Assembly: GCF_001675285.1 (NCBI RefSeq)
Contig: NZ_LSGQ01000004.1
Location: 93,839-157,838 of the forward strand
DNA: 64,000 nt
Direction: 5' to 3'
Source of the DNA: Elizabethkingia miricola
GTDB lineage: Bacteria; Bacteroidota; Bacteroidia; Flavobacteriales; Weeksellaceae
This document shows positions 1-8,347 of the stretch, one piece after another; within the stretch, counting starts at the first letter, position 1, and every line of letters begins with the position of its first letter. Both the position numbers and the translations under genes were made by a program. The notes below the pieces were generated by a model, which did not search any database, had not been told where the DNA came from, and was given only the letters and a program-made list of their open reading frames with translations.

Positions 1-1171
1 GGATTTCCTGTCTGTCTCCGCCGGCTTTCACTTCTTCCATAATAATGTATTCAGTAGCCATGAAAGGAAGTTCTTCCATAATATGTTTGTTGATACGGTT
101 TTCATATACCACCATACCATTAAGAATATTATTCCAGATAAGGAGAATAGCATCAACAGCTAAAAACGCCTGTGGAATTGTTAATCTCTTATTTGCTGAG
201 TCATCCAGAGTTCTTTCGAACCACTGAGTTGCTGCAACCATTGCAGAGCTGCTGCTTAATGACATTACATACTTCGCCAATGCTCCGATTCTTTCTGAAC
301 GCATTGGGTTTCTCTTGTAAGCCATTGCTGAAGAACCAATCTGATCTTTTTCAAATGGCTCCTCTACCTCTTTAAGGTTCTGCAATAATCTAAGGTCGTT
401 TGTAAATTTATGTGCTGACTGAGCAATGTTAGATAATAAAGAAACTACTTTAGCATCTATTTTTCTGTCATATGTTTGTCCGGAAACTCCGAAAACTTTG
501 TCAAAACCAAAACGCTTGGATAGTTCTTTATCCAGTGTTTTTACTTTTTCATAATCTCCGTTGAAAAGTTCCAGGAAGCTTGCCGCTGTACCTGTTGTTC
601 CTTTTACACCACGGAAACGAAGTGTTTCTAAAAAGAATTCTAATTCTTCAAAATCAAGAATTAAACTCTGAAGCCAAAGTGTCGCTCTCTTCCCTACTGT
701 TGTTAACTGTGCAGGCTGGAAATGTGTAAATCCTAAAGTTGGTACATCTTTGTATTTGATAGCAAAGTCCGAAAGTCCTTTTACTACGTTTACCAATTTC
801 TGACGAAGGATGATTAAACCATCACGCATCTGAATAAGATCGGTATTATCTCCTACAAATGCCGAAGTTGCTCCTAAATGAATAATACCTTTTGCAGAAG
901 GCGCCACATCTCCATATGCATGAACGTGAGCCATTACATCATGACGAAATTTCTTTTCGTATTCTGCTGCTTTGGTGTAATCGATATTGGTTTCATTTGC
1001 TTTTAGCTCTGCGATCTGCTCATCGGTAATTTCCAGACCAAGATTTTTTTCAATTTCTGCAAGGGCTATCCAAAGCTTTCTCCAGTTCTGAAATTTGTTA
1101 TCATGGGAAAAATTAAAGAGCATTTCCGCACTAGAATAACGTTCTTCCAGCGGGTTCTTGTAGGTATTCAT
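1..1171 (-). CDS. purB: Adenylosuccinate lyase (3' part outside the window)
   Basis: PurB acts twice in purine synthesis: it cleaves SAICAR to AICAR plus fumarate, and adenylosuccinate to AMP plus fumarate. The visible 390 residues begin [14 protein letters not shown] at an ATG and run off the left edge without a stop. The fumarase/aspartase superfamily signature [11 protein letters not shown] is present at about residues 278-290, and an upstream HxHxH-type segment ([12 protein letters not shown]) matches the family. Family members are about 450-480 residues, so roughly the last 80 are missing. The gene is separated from the next minus-strand gene by 67 nt. The function is well supported. Confidence 0.93.
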   Translation of the reverse strand, partial: MNTYKNPLEERYSSAEMLFNFSHDNKFQNWRKLWIALAEIEKNLGLEITDEQIAELKANETNIDYTKAAEYEKKFRHDVMAHVHAYGDVAPSAKGIIHLGATSAFVGDNTDLIQMRDGLIILRQKLVNVVKGLSDFAIKYKDVPTLGFTHFQPAQLTTVGKRATLWLQSLILDFEELEFFLETLRFRGVKGTTGTAASFLELFNGDYEKVKTLDKELSKRFGFDKVFGVSGQTYDRKIDAKVVSLLSNIAQSAHKFTNDLRLLQNLKEVEEPFEKDQIGSSAMAYKRNPMRSERIGALAKYVMSLSSSSAMVAATQWFERTLDDSANKRLTIPQAFLAVDAILLIWNNILNGMVVYENRINKHIMEELPFMATEYIIMEEVKAGGDRQEI

Positions 1172-1238
1172 TCTTTACTTTTAAATTAGAGCAACAAAAA
1201 TACGAATATCTTTCGCAATCTAAAAGAGCTACAGGCGT

Positions 1239-2444
1239 TTATTTTTTGGAAATCCGGAAAACCTTACCAGAGTCGGTTACAGCATAAATTTCGCCATTTA
1301 ATCCTTGTGCTAAATCTCTGAAACGCTCATTTTTATCTCCCAAAAGTCGCTCCTCGCCAACTACTTTATTATTTTTTATATCTAATCTTACAATATGTTG
1401 TCCGCTAAGACACCCAATTAAAAGATTATTTTTCCACTCAGGAATAACATTTCCTGAATAGAAAACCATTCCACTTGGAGAAACTACGGGATCCCAATAA
1501 TACACAGGTTGCTCCATTCCTTCTTTTTGAGTGATTCCATCTCCTATGGTTTTTCCATCATACTCTATTCCATAGGTAATAACCGGCCAGCCGTAATTTT
1601 TAGCAGGCTTGATCAGATTAATCTCATCCCCTCCACGCGGACCAAACTCTCCTTCCCACAGATCTCCTGTTTCAGGATGCAAAGCCAATCCCTGTACATT
1701 TCTGTGTCCGTAGGAATATATTTCAGGACGCACATTCTGCTGGCCAATGTATGGATTTCCGGGAGCAGGCTTCCCGTCTTTGGTGATTTTAAGTACTTTT
1801 CCTAAAGCTGAATTCAGTTGCTGGGCCTGCGGACGCGTTACCATATCCGAACGTTCTCCGGTACTTACAAATAAATTTCCGTCTTTATCAAATATGATTC
1901 TGCCGCCATAATGTAATATACCATCATAAGCTGGTTCCGCCCTGTAAATGACCTGTGCATTTTCAACTGTTTTCTCATCATTGGCGAGTCTTCCCTTAGC
2001 TACAACCGTAGCATTTTTACCATCTTTCCTCTCAGAAAACACCCAGTACAGGATTCTGTTCTGGTTAAATTCTGGATCAGCTACAATATCAAGCAAACCT
2101 CCCTGCCCATTGGAGTTAACCTCCGGAAGTCCGGTAATAGGCTGACTCAATTTATTATCACGGTCAATAATTCGTAATGTTCCAGTTTTTTCAGTAATTA
2201 GTAATCTGCCGTCTTTTAGCACAATTATACCCCAAGGTTTTGATAAGCCTTTTGCAATTTCTTCAACATTAAGAGGTGTAGAAGTTGTTATTCCCTGAAT
2301 TCTTGTTTGTCCTTCAAAGGCAAGTTTATAGTTTGTATTAGGGGCTTCTGTTTCTACACTTTTGCCAGGAGCTGCCGTGTCGTGCAGCTTTTCCTGACAT
2401 CCTGCCATAACAGATAACACTGATGCTAGAATTATTGCTTTCAT
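1239..2444 (-). CDS. PQQ-dependent sugar dehydrogenase, lipoprotein
   Basis: This is a soluble-type aldose/glucose dehydrogenase of the GSDH beta-propeller family, which oxidises sugars with PQQ as cofactor on the periplasmic side. The 401-residue protein starts with a lipoprotein signal (SVMAGC, Cys16), then carries the propeller from about residue 60. Recognisable family segments are LSKPWGIIVLKDGRLLITEK, GGLLDIVADPEF, HYGGRIIFDKDGNLFVSTGE, YGHRNVQGLALHPETGDLW and EFGPRGGDEINLI. No PQQ synthesis genes are in the window, so the cofactor may be scavenged. The exact sugar cannot be told from sequence. Confidence 0.88.
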   Translation of the reverse strand: MKAIILASVLSVMAGCQEKLHDTAAPGKSVETEAPNTNYKLAFEGQTRIQGITTSTPLNVEEIAKGLSKPWGIIVLKDGRLLITEKTGTLRIIDRDNKLSQPITGLPEVNSNGQGGLLDIVADPEFNQNRILYWVFSERKDGKNATVVAKGRLANDEKTVENAQVIYRAEPAYDGILHYGGRIIFDKDGNLFVSTGERSDMVTRPQAQQLNSALGKVLKITKDGKPAPGNPYIGQQNVRPEIYSYGHRNVQGLALHPETGDLWEGEFGPRGGDEINLIKPAKNYGWPVITYGIEYDGKTIGDGITQKEGMEQPVYYWDPVVSPSGMVFYSGNVIPEWKNNLLIGCLSGQHIVRLDIKNNKVVGEERLLGDKNERFRDLAQGLNGEIYAVTDSGKVFRISKK

Positions 2445-2487
2445 AATAATATATAGGTTTGGATTCCATAAAGATACAAAATAAAAA

Positions 2488-2505
2488 AACCGCCAAATGG
2501 CGGTT
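2488..2505 (-). terminator. Rho-independent terminator of the small secreted protein gene
   Basis: An 8-bp stem (AACCGCCA/TGGCGGTT) with a 2-nt centre is followed on the minus strand by seven T. It lies 24 nt past the stop of the gene at 2529-2933 and upstream of the sugar dehydrogenase start. Confidence 0.8.
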
Positions 2506-2528
2506 CTTAAAAATATCTTTATTGTTAA

Positions 2529-2933
2529 TTATTGTTTGTAAGCAACAACATTTCCTTTTTTCAAACTGTATACTTTCTGGTTTTGAGTCAATTCATAATC
2601 TCCTCTTTTCCAAACAGCTTTCTTTCCAACTTTGTTTAGAATAACTCCTGAAGCACTTTCCGGAACAAAAATCTCCGCTTTCTTCATATCTTTACTAAAG
2701 ATTACAGCAGCATTAGTTGTATAAGACCCTTTAGGATTTTGTTCTTTCAACTGTACTTTCTGTTCGAATGTTCTTACGCAGTCATTTTTAATATAAGAGA
2801 AGGTATAACCTGCAGACGCTTTACAGCCATGTGCATCTTTATCACCTCCCAAAACAGGAGTATTATCTGTTTTCTGACCAAATGCCAAACCTCCCATTAA
2901 CAGGGCGCCACAGAATAAAATTGTTTTTTTCAT
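2529..2933 (-). CDS. Small secreted protein with paired-cysteine SAGY motif
   Basis: I cannot assign a function. The 134-residue product has a typical signal peptide (MKKTILFCGALLMGGLAFG, cleavage near residue 19-20). After it comes the segment HGCKASAGYTFSYIKNDC with Cys37 and Cys52, then VRTFE. I have seen similar GC-x-x-SAGY-x(8)-C-x-R-x-(F/W)E segments in small exported Bacteroidota proteins. The two cysteines probably form a disulfide. The rest is rich in Lys/Val beta-strand-like sequence, and the C-terminal half has a KVYSLKKGNVVAYKQ tail. It has its own promoter and terminator, so it is monocistronic. Confidence 0.72.
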   Translation of the reverse strand: MKKTILFCGALLMGGLAFGQKTDNTPVLGGDKDAHGCKASAGYTFSYIKNDCVRTFEQKVQLKEQNPKGSYTTNAAVIFSKDMKKAEIFVPESASGVILNKVGKKAVWKRGDYELTQNQKVYSLKKGNVVAYKQ

Positions 2934-2974
2934 TTTTTAAAGTTTTAGTATTTCTTGTATAATAATTATCGTGC

Positions 2975-3007
2975 CAAAATTATATTCAATCAAGTATTAT
3001 TCTCAAA
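2975..3007 (-). promoter_or_regulatory. Bacteroidota-type promoter of the small secreted protein gene
   Basis: Read on the minus strand, TTTG (3007-3004) is followed after 21 nt by TAATTTTG (2982-2975), matching the -33/-7 pattern of Bacteroidota sigma factors. The start codon lies about 40 nt downstream. Confidence 0.6.
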
Positions 3008-3026
3008 CTTTTTCAAAACATCCAAA

Positions 3027-3611
3027 CTACATCGCCTTAGGCTTCCAGTCTTCAAAGAATTTCTTCACTTTATCCAGGCTATATCCCTTACCTTCTTCCA
3101 AAACAGAACTATCCTGAGTATGAATTTGTTTTCCGTCCTTGTCTAAAACAATAAATACCGGATATCCGTATTTATCACCGGGATTACCATATTTAGCAAA
3201 AATCTTTTCGTTTTTATTATCCGGAGAATAGTTCAGGTGATAATAGATATAATTATCATCTGCCAGTTTTTTTAATTCAGGTGTTGTCTGTACATAATTG
3301 TTAAAACGCAGACACCATATACACCAGTTACCACCGGCCTGTATCATTATATTTTTATTCTCTTTTTTAGCCAGTGCCGTAAGTTCTGCAATTTTAGCTT
3401 CCGCATTTTCTTCCGGATGATAAGGTTTTGGCAAAGCATTCTTTTCAGCTATAGCAGCTTTTTTAGCTTCTTCCTTTATCTTCGCACTATCAACAACTGC
3501 TGTTTGTGTATTTTTCACTTCAGTAATCTTCGTTTCTTTGCTCTTTTGACCACAGGCTACAATCGAAACCAGTACTAAAGAAACCCCTAATGTTTTTATC
3601 ATTTTATTCAT
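3027..3611 (-). CDS. Thioredoxin-like lipoprotein
   Basis: This is a periplasmic, membrane-anchored thiol-disulfide protein. Its N-terminus has a lipoprotein signal ending at Cys20 (SIVACGQ), then a Lys/Glu/Ala-rich linker, then a thioredoxin fold from about residue 70. The CxxC site is WCIWC (Cys97/Cys100), and YGYPVFIVLD supplies the cis-proline. It resembles thioredoxin_7/DsbD-gamma type domains. Partners are unknown. Reduction or isomerisation of periplasmic disulfides is an inference from the fold. Two start codons (residues 1 and 4) are possible; the first is used here. Confidence 0.85.
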   Translation of the reverse strand: MNKMIKTLGVSLVLVSIVACGQKSKETKITEVKNTQTAVVDSAKIKEEAKKAAIAEKNALPKPYHPEENAEAKIAELTALAKKENKNIMIQAGGNWCIWCLRFNNYVQTTPELKKLADDNYIYYHLNYSPDNKNEKIFAKYGNPGDKYGYPVFIVLDKDGKQIHTQDSSVLEEGKGYSLDKVKKFFEDWKPKAM

Positions 3612-3693
3612 ATTCCTAATTTGTTACTATACAAAATTATACTTTTCCGAAGATTCATAAAAGGAAAAATCGTTCCATAACAAAGGTAATGCT

Positions 3694-3701
3694 TAAATTT
3701 G
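3694..3701 (+). promoter_or_regulatory. -7 promoter box that decides the acyltransferase start
   Basis: TAAATTTG fits the TAnnTTTG consensus. No clear TTG is present at -33. Because the box covers the most upstream TTG codon (3699), translation must begin further down, which favours TTG 3720. Confidence 0.45.
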
Positions 3702-3719
3702 CTGTTTAATTCTATTTTT

Positions 3720-4586
3720 TTGAACAAACTCTTATTTCAAATTATCTTATTATTTTCCAGATTACCACTGTGGTTTTTGTATGGACTTTCGGATATATTG
3801 TATTACGCTAACCTTTATATTTTCGGTTACAGAAAAAATGTAGTTACTGAAAACCTAAAAAACTCTTTTCCTGAAAAAAGTGATGAAGAAATTGTAATAA
3901 TCCGGAGACAGTTTTTCCGTAATTTCTTCGATTATATTTTCGAGATGCTGAAAGCCTTCACCATTAGTGAGACAGAATTGAGGGTAAGAATGCAGCATCT
4001 TAATCTGGATGTATTTCAGGAGTGTTACGACGAAAAAAAAGATATTATTTTTCTTGCCGGCCATGTATTTAACTGGGAATGGATTAATGCACTGGCTACA
4101 GTTATTCCCCAAAAATCATGTCACCCTGTATACAGAAAGGTACAGAGTACATTTTGGGAAGAAAAGATAAAATTTGTAAGAAACCGTTTCGGAAATAAAG
4201 CTCTGGAAACCAAAGAAGTTATACGAAGCATCTTACAGGATAAGGATGACGGAAATTCAGCTTATATGTTTGTTGCTGATCAGACTCCTCATGTTAGTGA
4301 AATACATTACGGCCTTAAATTCCTGAATCAGGAAACACCTGCCTTCATAGGATATGATAAGCTTTCCACCAAAAAAGATCTTGCTTTTATCTACTGTGAT
4401 ATGAAAAAGGTAAAAAGAGGATTTTATCAGGTTAACTACTACAGAATATATCCGGATGGTGAAAAATTTGTACAATACGAGGTTGTAAACAAGTTTCATA
4501 AACTACTTGAAAACACGATAAGAAAAAGACCTGATAACTGGCTTTGGTCACATAGAAGATGGAAATACAAAGATGCACTGAAATGA
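3720..4586 (+). CDS. LpxL/HtrB-family lysophospholipid or lipid A acyltransferase
   Basis: The protein (288 residues from the preferred start) belongs to the lauroyl/myristoyl acyltransferase family, which adds secondary acyl chains to lipid A at the inner membrane. The H-x4-E type motif appears as LAGHVFNWEW, and the family block MFVADQTPH is present. The N-terminus is hydrophobic (LLFQIILLFSRLPLWFLYGL). There is no ATG near the N-terminus, because the frame is closed at 3687. TTG at 3720 (protein MNKLLFQ) fits both the homologous N-termini and the promoter box; TTG 3699 is the alternative. The stop overlaps the next start (ATGA), so it is translationally coupled to the glycosyltransferase. 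Confidence 0.87.
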   Translation: MNKLLFQIILLFSRLPLWFLYGLSDILYYANLYIFGYRKNVVTENLKNSFPEKSDEEIVIIRRQFFRNFFDYIFEMLKAFTISETELRVRMQHLNLDVFQECYDEKKDIIFLAGHVFNWEWINALATVIPQKSCHPVYRKVQSTFWEEKIKFVRNRFGNKALETKEVIRSILQDKDDGNSAYMFVADQTPHVSEIHYGLKFLNQETPAFIGYDKLSTKKDLAFIYCDMKKVKRGFYQVNYYRIYPDGEKFVQYEVVNKFHKLLENTIRKRPDNWLWSHRRWKYKDALK

Positions 4587-5551
4587 AGATTGCTATAGCT
4601 ATACTGAACTGGAACGGAAAATCTTGGTTAGAAAAATTCTTACCCAATGTTCTTGAAAATTCTCAATCTGCAGAAGTATATGTAATAGATAATGCTTCAA
4701 CAGATGATTCCGTTGCTTATATCTCCACTTGTTTTCCGTCTGTGAAAATTGTTATCAATCAGCAAAACCATGGATTTGCAGGTGGTTACAACGAAGGCTT
4801 AAAACAAATACATGCTGATATATACTGTTTATTGAATTCCGATGTAGAAGTTACACCGGGATGGCTGGATCCTGTGGCGGCTCTTTTTGAAAAGAGCCCG
4901 GATATAGCAGCTATTCAGCCTAAAGTATTAGATTATAACAGAAAGAACTTCTTTGAATTTGCTGGTGCCGGCGGCGGACTTATTGATAACTTGGGCTACC
5001 CATATTGTCGCGGCCGTGTTTTTGAAAACATTGAAGAGGATAAAGGACAATATAATGATGAAACGGAAATTTTCTGGGCGTCCGGCTGCTGTTTGTTTAT
5101 CCGCTCTGAAGATTTTTGGAAAGAAAATGGTTTTGATGCGCGATTTTTTGCACATCAGGAGGAAATAGATCTTTGCTGGAGACTTAAAAATTCCGGAAGA
5201 AAGATTTATTATACCGGAAAATCTGCCATATACCATGTAGGTGGCGGAACTCTTCAAAAACAAAACCCACGAAAGACCTATTTGAATATTAGAAATAACC
5301 TGAGCATGATGCTAAAAAATCTGCCTTCGGATAAACTATACCTTATATTTATAAGATTATGTCTGGACGGAATTGCCGGAATTTATTTTATGTTCAAGCA
5401 TGGCTTTTCCCATACATGGGCTGTTATAAAAGCTCACTTCGGTTTTTATGCTCAGCTTCCGGGAACTCTAAAGCTAAGACAACAAAATCAAATAAAAGAC
5501 TACTATCAGTCTAAATGGCTTATTTTTAAACATTTCCTAAAAGGAGAATAG
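4583..5551 (+). CDS. Family 2 glycosyltransferase
   Basis: This 322-residue GT2 enzyme transfers sugar from a nucleotide-sugar donor, probably onto a cell-surface glycan such as LPS or exopolysaccharide. Starting at ATG 4583 (MKIAIAILNWNGKSWLE), it shows the GT-A features DNASTDDS, LLNSDVEVTPGWLDP (the DxD-like metal site) and HQEEIDLCWRLK, the rhamnosyl/WbbL-type C-terminal motif. The last ~80 residues are amphipathic with hydrophobic stretches and may touch the membrane. The 4-nt overlap with the acyltransferase suggests a two-gene envelope operon. The acceptor is unknown. Confidence 0.88.
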   Translation: MKIAIAILNWNGKSWLEKFLPNVLENSQSAEVYVIDNASTDDSVAYISTCFPSVKIVINQQNHGFAGGYNEGLKQIHADIYCLLNSDVEVTPGWLDPVAALFEKSPDIAAIQPKVLDYNRKNFFEFAGAGGGLIDNLGYPYCRGRVFENIEEDKGQYNDETEIFWASGCCLFIRSEDFWKENGFDARFFAHQEEIDLCWRLKNSGRKIYYTGKSAIYHVGGGTLQKQNPRKTYLNIRNNLSMMLKNLPSDKLYLIFIRLCLDGIAGIYFMFKHGFSHTWAVIKAHFGFYAQLPGTLKLRQQNQIKDYYQSKWLIFKHFLKGE

Positions 5552-5580
5552 CTATTTAATTGTTAATTGTTGATGGTTGA

Positions 5581-5612
5581 CAACTGATAACTAATGACCA
5601 GCAACTGATAAC
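5581..5612 (+). repeat. Short direct repeat in an intergenic tract
   Basis: CAACTGATAAC occurs at 5581-5591 and again at 5602-5612, with similar AACTAATGACCA-like filler between. The tract is non-coding, lies between the glycosyltransferase and exonuclease genes, and looks like low-complexity intergenic repeat material. No function is evident. Confidence 0.5.
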
Positions 5613-5656
5613 CAATACCCTATTTATTTCTAACTTCGTAATTCATATTTTAAAAG

Positions 5657-6211
5657 ATGGACTTTATAGCACTGGACTTTGAAACGGCTACTCATGAACG
5701 AAATTCAGCCTGCGAACTGGGTATATGTATTGTAGAAAACAGTAAAATTCAGTCTACAAAAACATGGCTTATCAAGCCGCCAAGCTTCCCGTATTTTAAT
5801 AAACATAACATTGCTGTCCATGGCATACACCCTGGAGATGTTGCAGACGCTCCTACTTTTGAAGAAATATGGCATGAAGTTGAAGAACTCCTATATCATA
5901 ATCTGATTATTGCACACAATGCTTCTTTTGATGCCGGTGTGCTCCGTGGCTGCCTTGATTATTACGGAATATTCAAACCTAAAGCCAATTACCTCTGCAG
6001 CATACAACTTTCTAAGAAAGCATGGCCAGGTCTGAAGAGTTATGGATTAAAAAATCTGGGAAACCAACATCAACTCCAGTTTAATCACCACCGTGCCGGC
6101 GATGATGCCGCAGTTTGTGCACAATTATCCCTTCTTGCATTCGAAAGATTATTCCTTACAGAGAATAAAGAACTTGAACAAGTCTTCGCTAAAAATATAA
6201 AAGTTCTGTAA
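5657..6211 (+). CDS. DnaQ-like 3'-5' exonuclease (DEDDh)
   Basis: The 184-residue protein is a stand-alone exonuclease domain. Exo I is ALDFETAT (Asp7, Glu9), Exo II is AHNASFDAGVL, and Exo III with the catalytic His/Asp is HHRAGDDA, so all DEDDh residues are visible. Stand-alone proteins of this kind act in DNA proofreading/repair or RNA trimming; which applies here cannot be read from sequence. The gene is monocistronic in appearance, with about 105 nt of non-coding sequence upstream and 124 nt downstream. Confidence 0.88.
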   Translation: MDFIALDFETATHERNSACELGICIVENSKIQSTKTWLIKPPSFPYFNKHNIAVHGIHPGDVADAPTFEEIWHEVEELLYHNLIIAHNASFDAGVLRGCLDYYGIFKPKANYLCSIQLSKKAWPGLKSYGLKNLGNQHQLQFNHHRAGDDAAVCAQLSLLAFERLFLTENKELEQVFAKNIKVL

Positions 6212-6232
6212 AATAAAATTTTCACCGACTAA

Positions 6233-6301
6233 AATTCTGATCATTTTACAAATTCAGAATTAACAACATTTAATATTAGACTTACTTGAATTATATTCTG
6301 A
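6233..6301 (+). promoter_or_regulatory. Candidate Lrp operator: three ATTCTGA sites
   Basis: AATTCTGA (6233-6240) and its inverse TCAGAATT (6254-6261) form a dyad 59-86 nt upstream of the promoter core. A third ATTCTGA (6295-6301) sits in the -33/-7 spacer. This spacing is what an autoregulating Lrp/AsnC octamer could bind; binding itself is inference. Confidence 0.45.
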
Positions 6302-6316
6302 CTATTCGTATATTTG
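6286..6316 (+). promoter_or_regulatory. Promoter of the lrp-eamA operon
   Basis: TTG at 6286-6288 and TATATTTG at 6309-6316 are spaced by 20 nt, a good match to the Bacteroidota -33/-7 promoter. The start codon is 20 nt after the -7 box. Confidence 0.7.
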
Positions 6317-6335
6317 CACGCCGAAAAAATAGTTC

Positions 6336-6797
6336 ATGGAATATAAGCTGGATGAAATAGATTTAAAGATTGTTAGACTCATGCAGGAAAATGCAAGAAT
6401 CAACAATGCTGAATTAGCACGTATACTGGGTATGGCACCTTCTGCTGTACTGGAAAGAGTTAAAAAGTTAGAACAAAAAGAGGTTCTGATTTCTTATCAT
6501 GCAAAAGTAAACCCAAGTGCGGTTAATCAGAATCTTTTATCATTCATCTTCATCAAAGCCAATGAGATTATAGGTGATGAGGAGACAGGAAAATTACTGG
6601 CTCAGATCCCTGAAGTACTGGAAGTACATGATATTGCCGGAGATGATGGCTATATTATAAAAGTAAGAACTTCTGATACTATAGGACTGATGAATCTTAT
6701 GAAAAGATCTTTATCATCTATTCCCGGAATTATTTCCACACGAACTATCATTGTATTACAAACGGTTAAAGAAGACAATCAACTTATTATAACATAA
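6336..6797 (+). CDS. Lrp/AsnC-family transcriptional regulator
   Basis: This 153-residue regulator has an N-terminal helix-turn-helix (NNAELARILGMAPSAVLERVKKLE, about residues 22-46 in two halves). The C-terminal RAM ligand-binding domain (VLEVHDIAGDDGYIIKVRT) binds amino acids in this family. The EamA exporter begins 16 nt downstream, so the pair is likely one operon in which Lrp controls its own exporter. Three ATTCTGA sites upstream are candidate binding sites. The effector is unknown; an amino acid or related metabolite is the family expectation. Confidence 0.88.
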   Translation: MEYKLDEIDLKIVRLMQENARINNAELARILGMAPSAVLERVKKLEQKEVLISYHAKVNPSAVNQNLLSFIFIKANEIIGDEETGKLLAQIPEVLEVHDIAGDDGYIIKVRTSDTIGLMNLMKRSLSSIPGIISTRTIIVLQTVKEDNQLIIT

Positions 6798-6813
6798 AAA
6801 AAGAGGCAAAATT

Positions 6814-7815
6814 ATGAAGCAGTCAAAAGCAACGGTTATTGCAGCCTATATTATCGTATACTTTGTATGGGGTTCTACATTCTTTTTTATACATAAAGCA
6901 TTAAGTGATTTCAGTCCATTTGTTCTGGGATCGCTCAGATTCCTTACAGCCAGCCTTTTATTACTTACTTATTGTAAGATCAAAGGCTATAAATTGTTCA
7001 ATTTTCAGGTTGTAAAGCAAGCCGCTGTTGTAGGTTTCCTTTTATTATTTCTGGATATGGGAGCTCTGATATGGGCAGAACAGCATGTATCCAGTGGAAT
7101 TGCAGCGATTATGGCAGCAGCAGCAGCCCTTTGGTTTATTATTTTGGATAAAAAGCAATGGAAGAACAATTTCTCCAACAAAAATATTGTATTGGGATTA
7201 ATTGCAGGTTTCATCGGCGTAGTTATGTTGTTTGCTGAGCAAATTAATATTGCAGGAGATGCATCTCAGCGACTATTGAACCTTGTCTGTATGATTCTTT
7301 TAATCCTTGGTGCTATTGCATGGACAGCAGGTTCATTATATTCTAAATATGCCAACAGCAAAAATATAGAACAGGAAAATGGTGAAGATCTTCATGTAAT
7401 GGTAAAAACTTCATGGCAGATGATTACAGCAGGTGTAATGTTTACATTGGTTGCAATCTTCAATGGAGAATACAGTGCTTTCCGTCCTCAGGAAATTTCT
7501 ACATCAGGCTGGATCTCTATCGGATATCTGATCTTCTTCGGGTCCATCATGGCATTCGGAGCTTATATATGGCTTATACAGTCACGTCCTACAACTGAGG
7601 TAAGTACTTATGCTTATGTAAATCCTGTTGTAGCTGTAGCTTTAAGTTATTTCTTTACAGATGATATTATTACAAGCTTACAAATAGGAGGTTTAGTTGT
7701 TATTCTGGTAAGCGTCCTGTTAATGAACTGGGACCTTTACAAGAACGCTAAATTCTTCAGAGTAGCACAGATTAAGTGGTACTATATGTGGCGCAGAAGA
7801 CAAATTGCAGCATAA
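6814..7815 (+). CDS. EamA/DMT-superfamily metabolite exporter
   Basis: This inner-membrane drug/metabolite transporter of 333 residues has two EamA repeats and about ten membrane segments. It starts AAYIIVYFVWGSTFFFIHKA, the usual DMT entry helix with WGS, and its second repeat contains STYAYVNPVVAVALSYFF. Family members export amino acids, their analogues or other small metabolites. Co-transcription with an Lrp regulator points to amino acid export, but this is inference. A basic tail (WYYMWRRRQ) follows the last helix. Confidence 0.87.
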   Translation: MKQSKATVIAAYIIVYFVWGSTFFFIHKALSDFSPFVLGSLRFLTASLLLLTYCKIKGYKLFNFQVVKQAAVVGFLLLFLDMGALIWAEQHVSSGIAAIMAAAAALWFIILDKKQWKNNFSNKNIVLGLIAGFIGVVMLFAEQINIAGDASQRLLNLVCMILLILGAIAWTAGSLYSKYANSKNIEQENGEDLHVMVKTSWQMITAGVMFTLVAIFNGEYSAFRPQEISTSGWISIGYLIFFGSIMAFGAYIWLIQSRPTTEVSTYAYVNPVVAVALSYFFTDDIITSLQIGGLVVILVSVLLMNWDLYKNAKFFRVAQIKWYYMWRRRQIAA

Positions 7816-7841
7816 CCCAAATAACAAATGATGAGAAAAAG

Positions 7842-7871
7842 AAAACGGAGGCTAAAATTAGCCTCCGTTTT
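7842..7871. terminator. Bidirectional terminator between eamA and apaG
   Basis: A 14-bp perfect stem (AAAACGGAGGCTAA / TTAGCCTCCGTTTT) with a 2-nt centre has T-runs on both sides. It separates two convergent genes and touches the apaG stop. Confidence 0.85.
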
Positions 7872-7874
7872 TAT

Positions 7875-8261
7875 TTAGTTATATACGACTTCTGTAATGA
7901 GAGAAAACTTAGGTATTTCTACTTCAAAGGTGTCTTTCGAATCGAGATTCATCAACAAATAGTTCCCCTGCATCGCACCGACTCCGGAACGAAGAGACAC
8001 ATTGGAAAAGTAGTTAAATTCTTCTCCCGGATAGATTTCCGGTGTCATACCGATTACACCATCTCCGGAAACTTCTCTTACCCCAAAACCAACATCATAA
8101 ATCTGCCATTTCCTTTTTAGGAGTTTTATAGGGACGCTCCCGTTGTTTTTAATAGTGATATGGTACGTGAAGATATAACGTTCCTGTATTGGTGAACTGT
8201 TTTTAACATCATAAAATGGTTCAACAATAATCTGAATACTGTGGGTAATTGCTGAGTACAT
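7875..8261 (-). CDS. apaG: ApaG-domain protein
   Basis: The 128-residue protein is a single ApaG fold (immunoglobulin-like beta sandwich). It has the family blocks ERYIFTYHITIKNNGS, KRKWQIYD, VSGDGVIGMTPEIYPGE and SGVGAMQGNY. ApaG has been linked to cobalt/magnesium tolerance in enterobacteria, but its biochemical role remains unclear. ATG 8261 is preferred over the GTG one codon upstream because family proteins start at MYSAITHSI-like sequences. It stands alone, downstream of the sucAB terminator. Confidence 0.88.
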   Translation of the reverse strand: MYSAITHSIQIIVEPFYDVKNSSPIQERYIFTYHITIKNNGSVPIKLLKRKWQIYDVGFGVREVSGDGVIGMTPEIYPGEEFNYFSNVSLRSGVGAMQGNYLLMNLDSKDTFEVEIPKFSLITEVVYN

Positions 8262-8297
8262 CACTTTTGTTTTTTCTTGTAGTTAATATAACAAAAA

Positions 8298-8322
8298 TCC
8301 CGCCTAAATTGATTAAGCGGGA
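8298..8322 (-). terminator. Terminator after sucB
   Basis: TCCCGC pairs with GCGGGA, and an inner TAA/TTA pairing closes the loop. On the minus strand the hairpin is followed by five T. It lies 26 nt past the sucB stop. Confidence 0.7.
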
Positions 8323-8347
8323 ATATTTTTAATAATTATTTAATATT

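Noticed and set aside
1509-1805. 98-residue plus-strand reading frame
   Set aside because: It lies entirely antisense to the well-supported sugar dehydrogenase gene and has no domain or promoter of its own.
4928-5263. 111-residue minus-strand reading frame
   Set aside because: It is antisense to the GT2 gene, with composition explained by the opposite strand.
5552-5656. Possible CRISPR-like repeats
   Set aside because: Only two 11-nt units occur at a 21-nt period, without spacers of constant length or cas genes.
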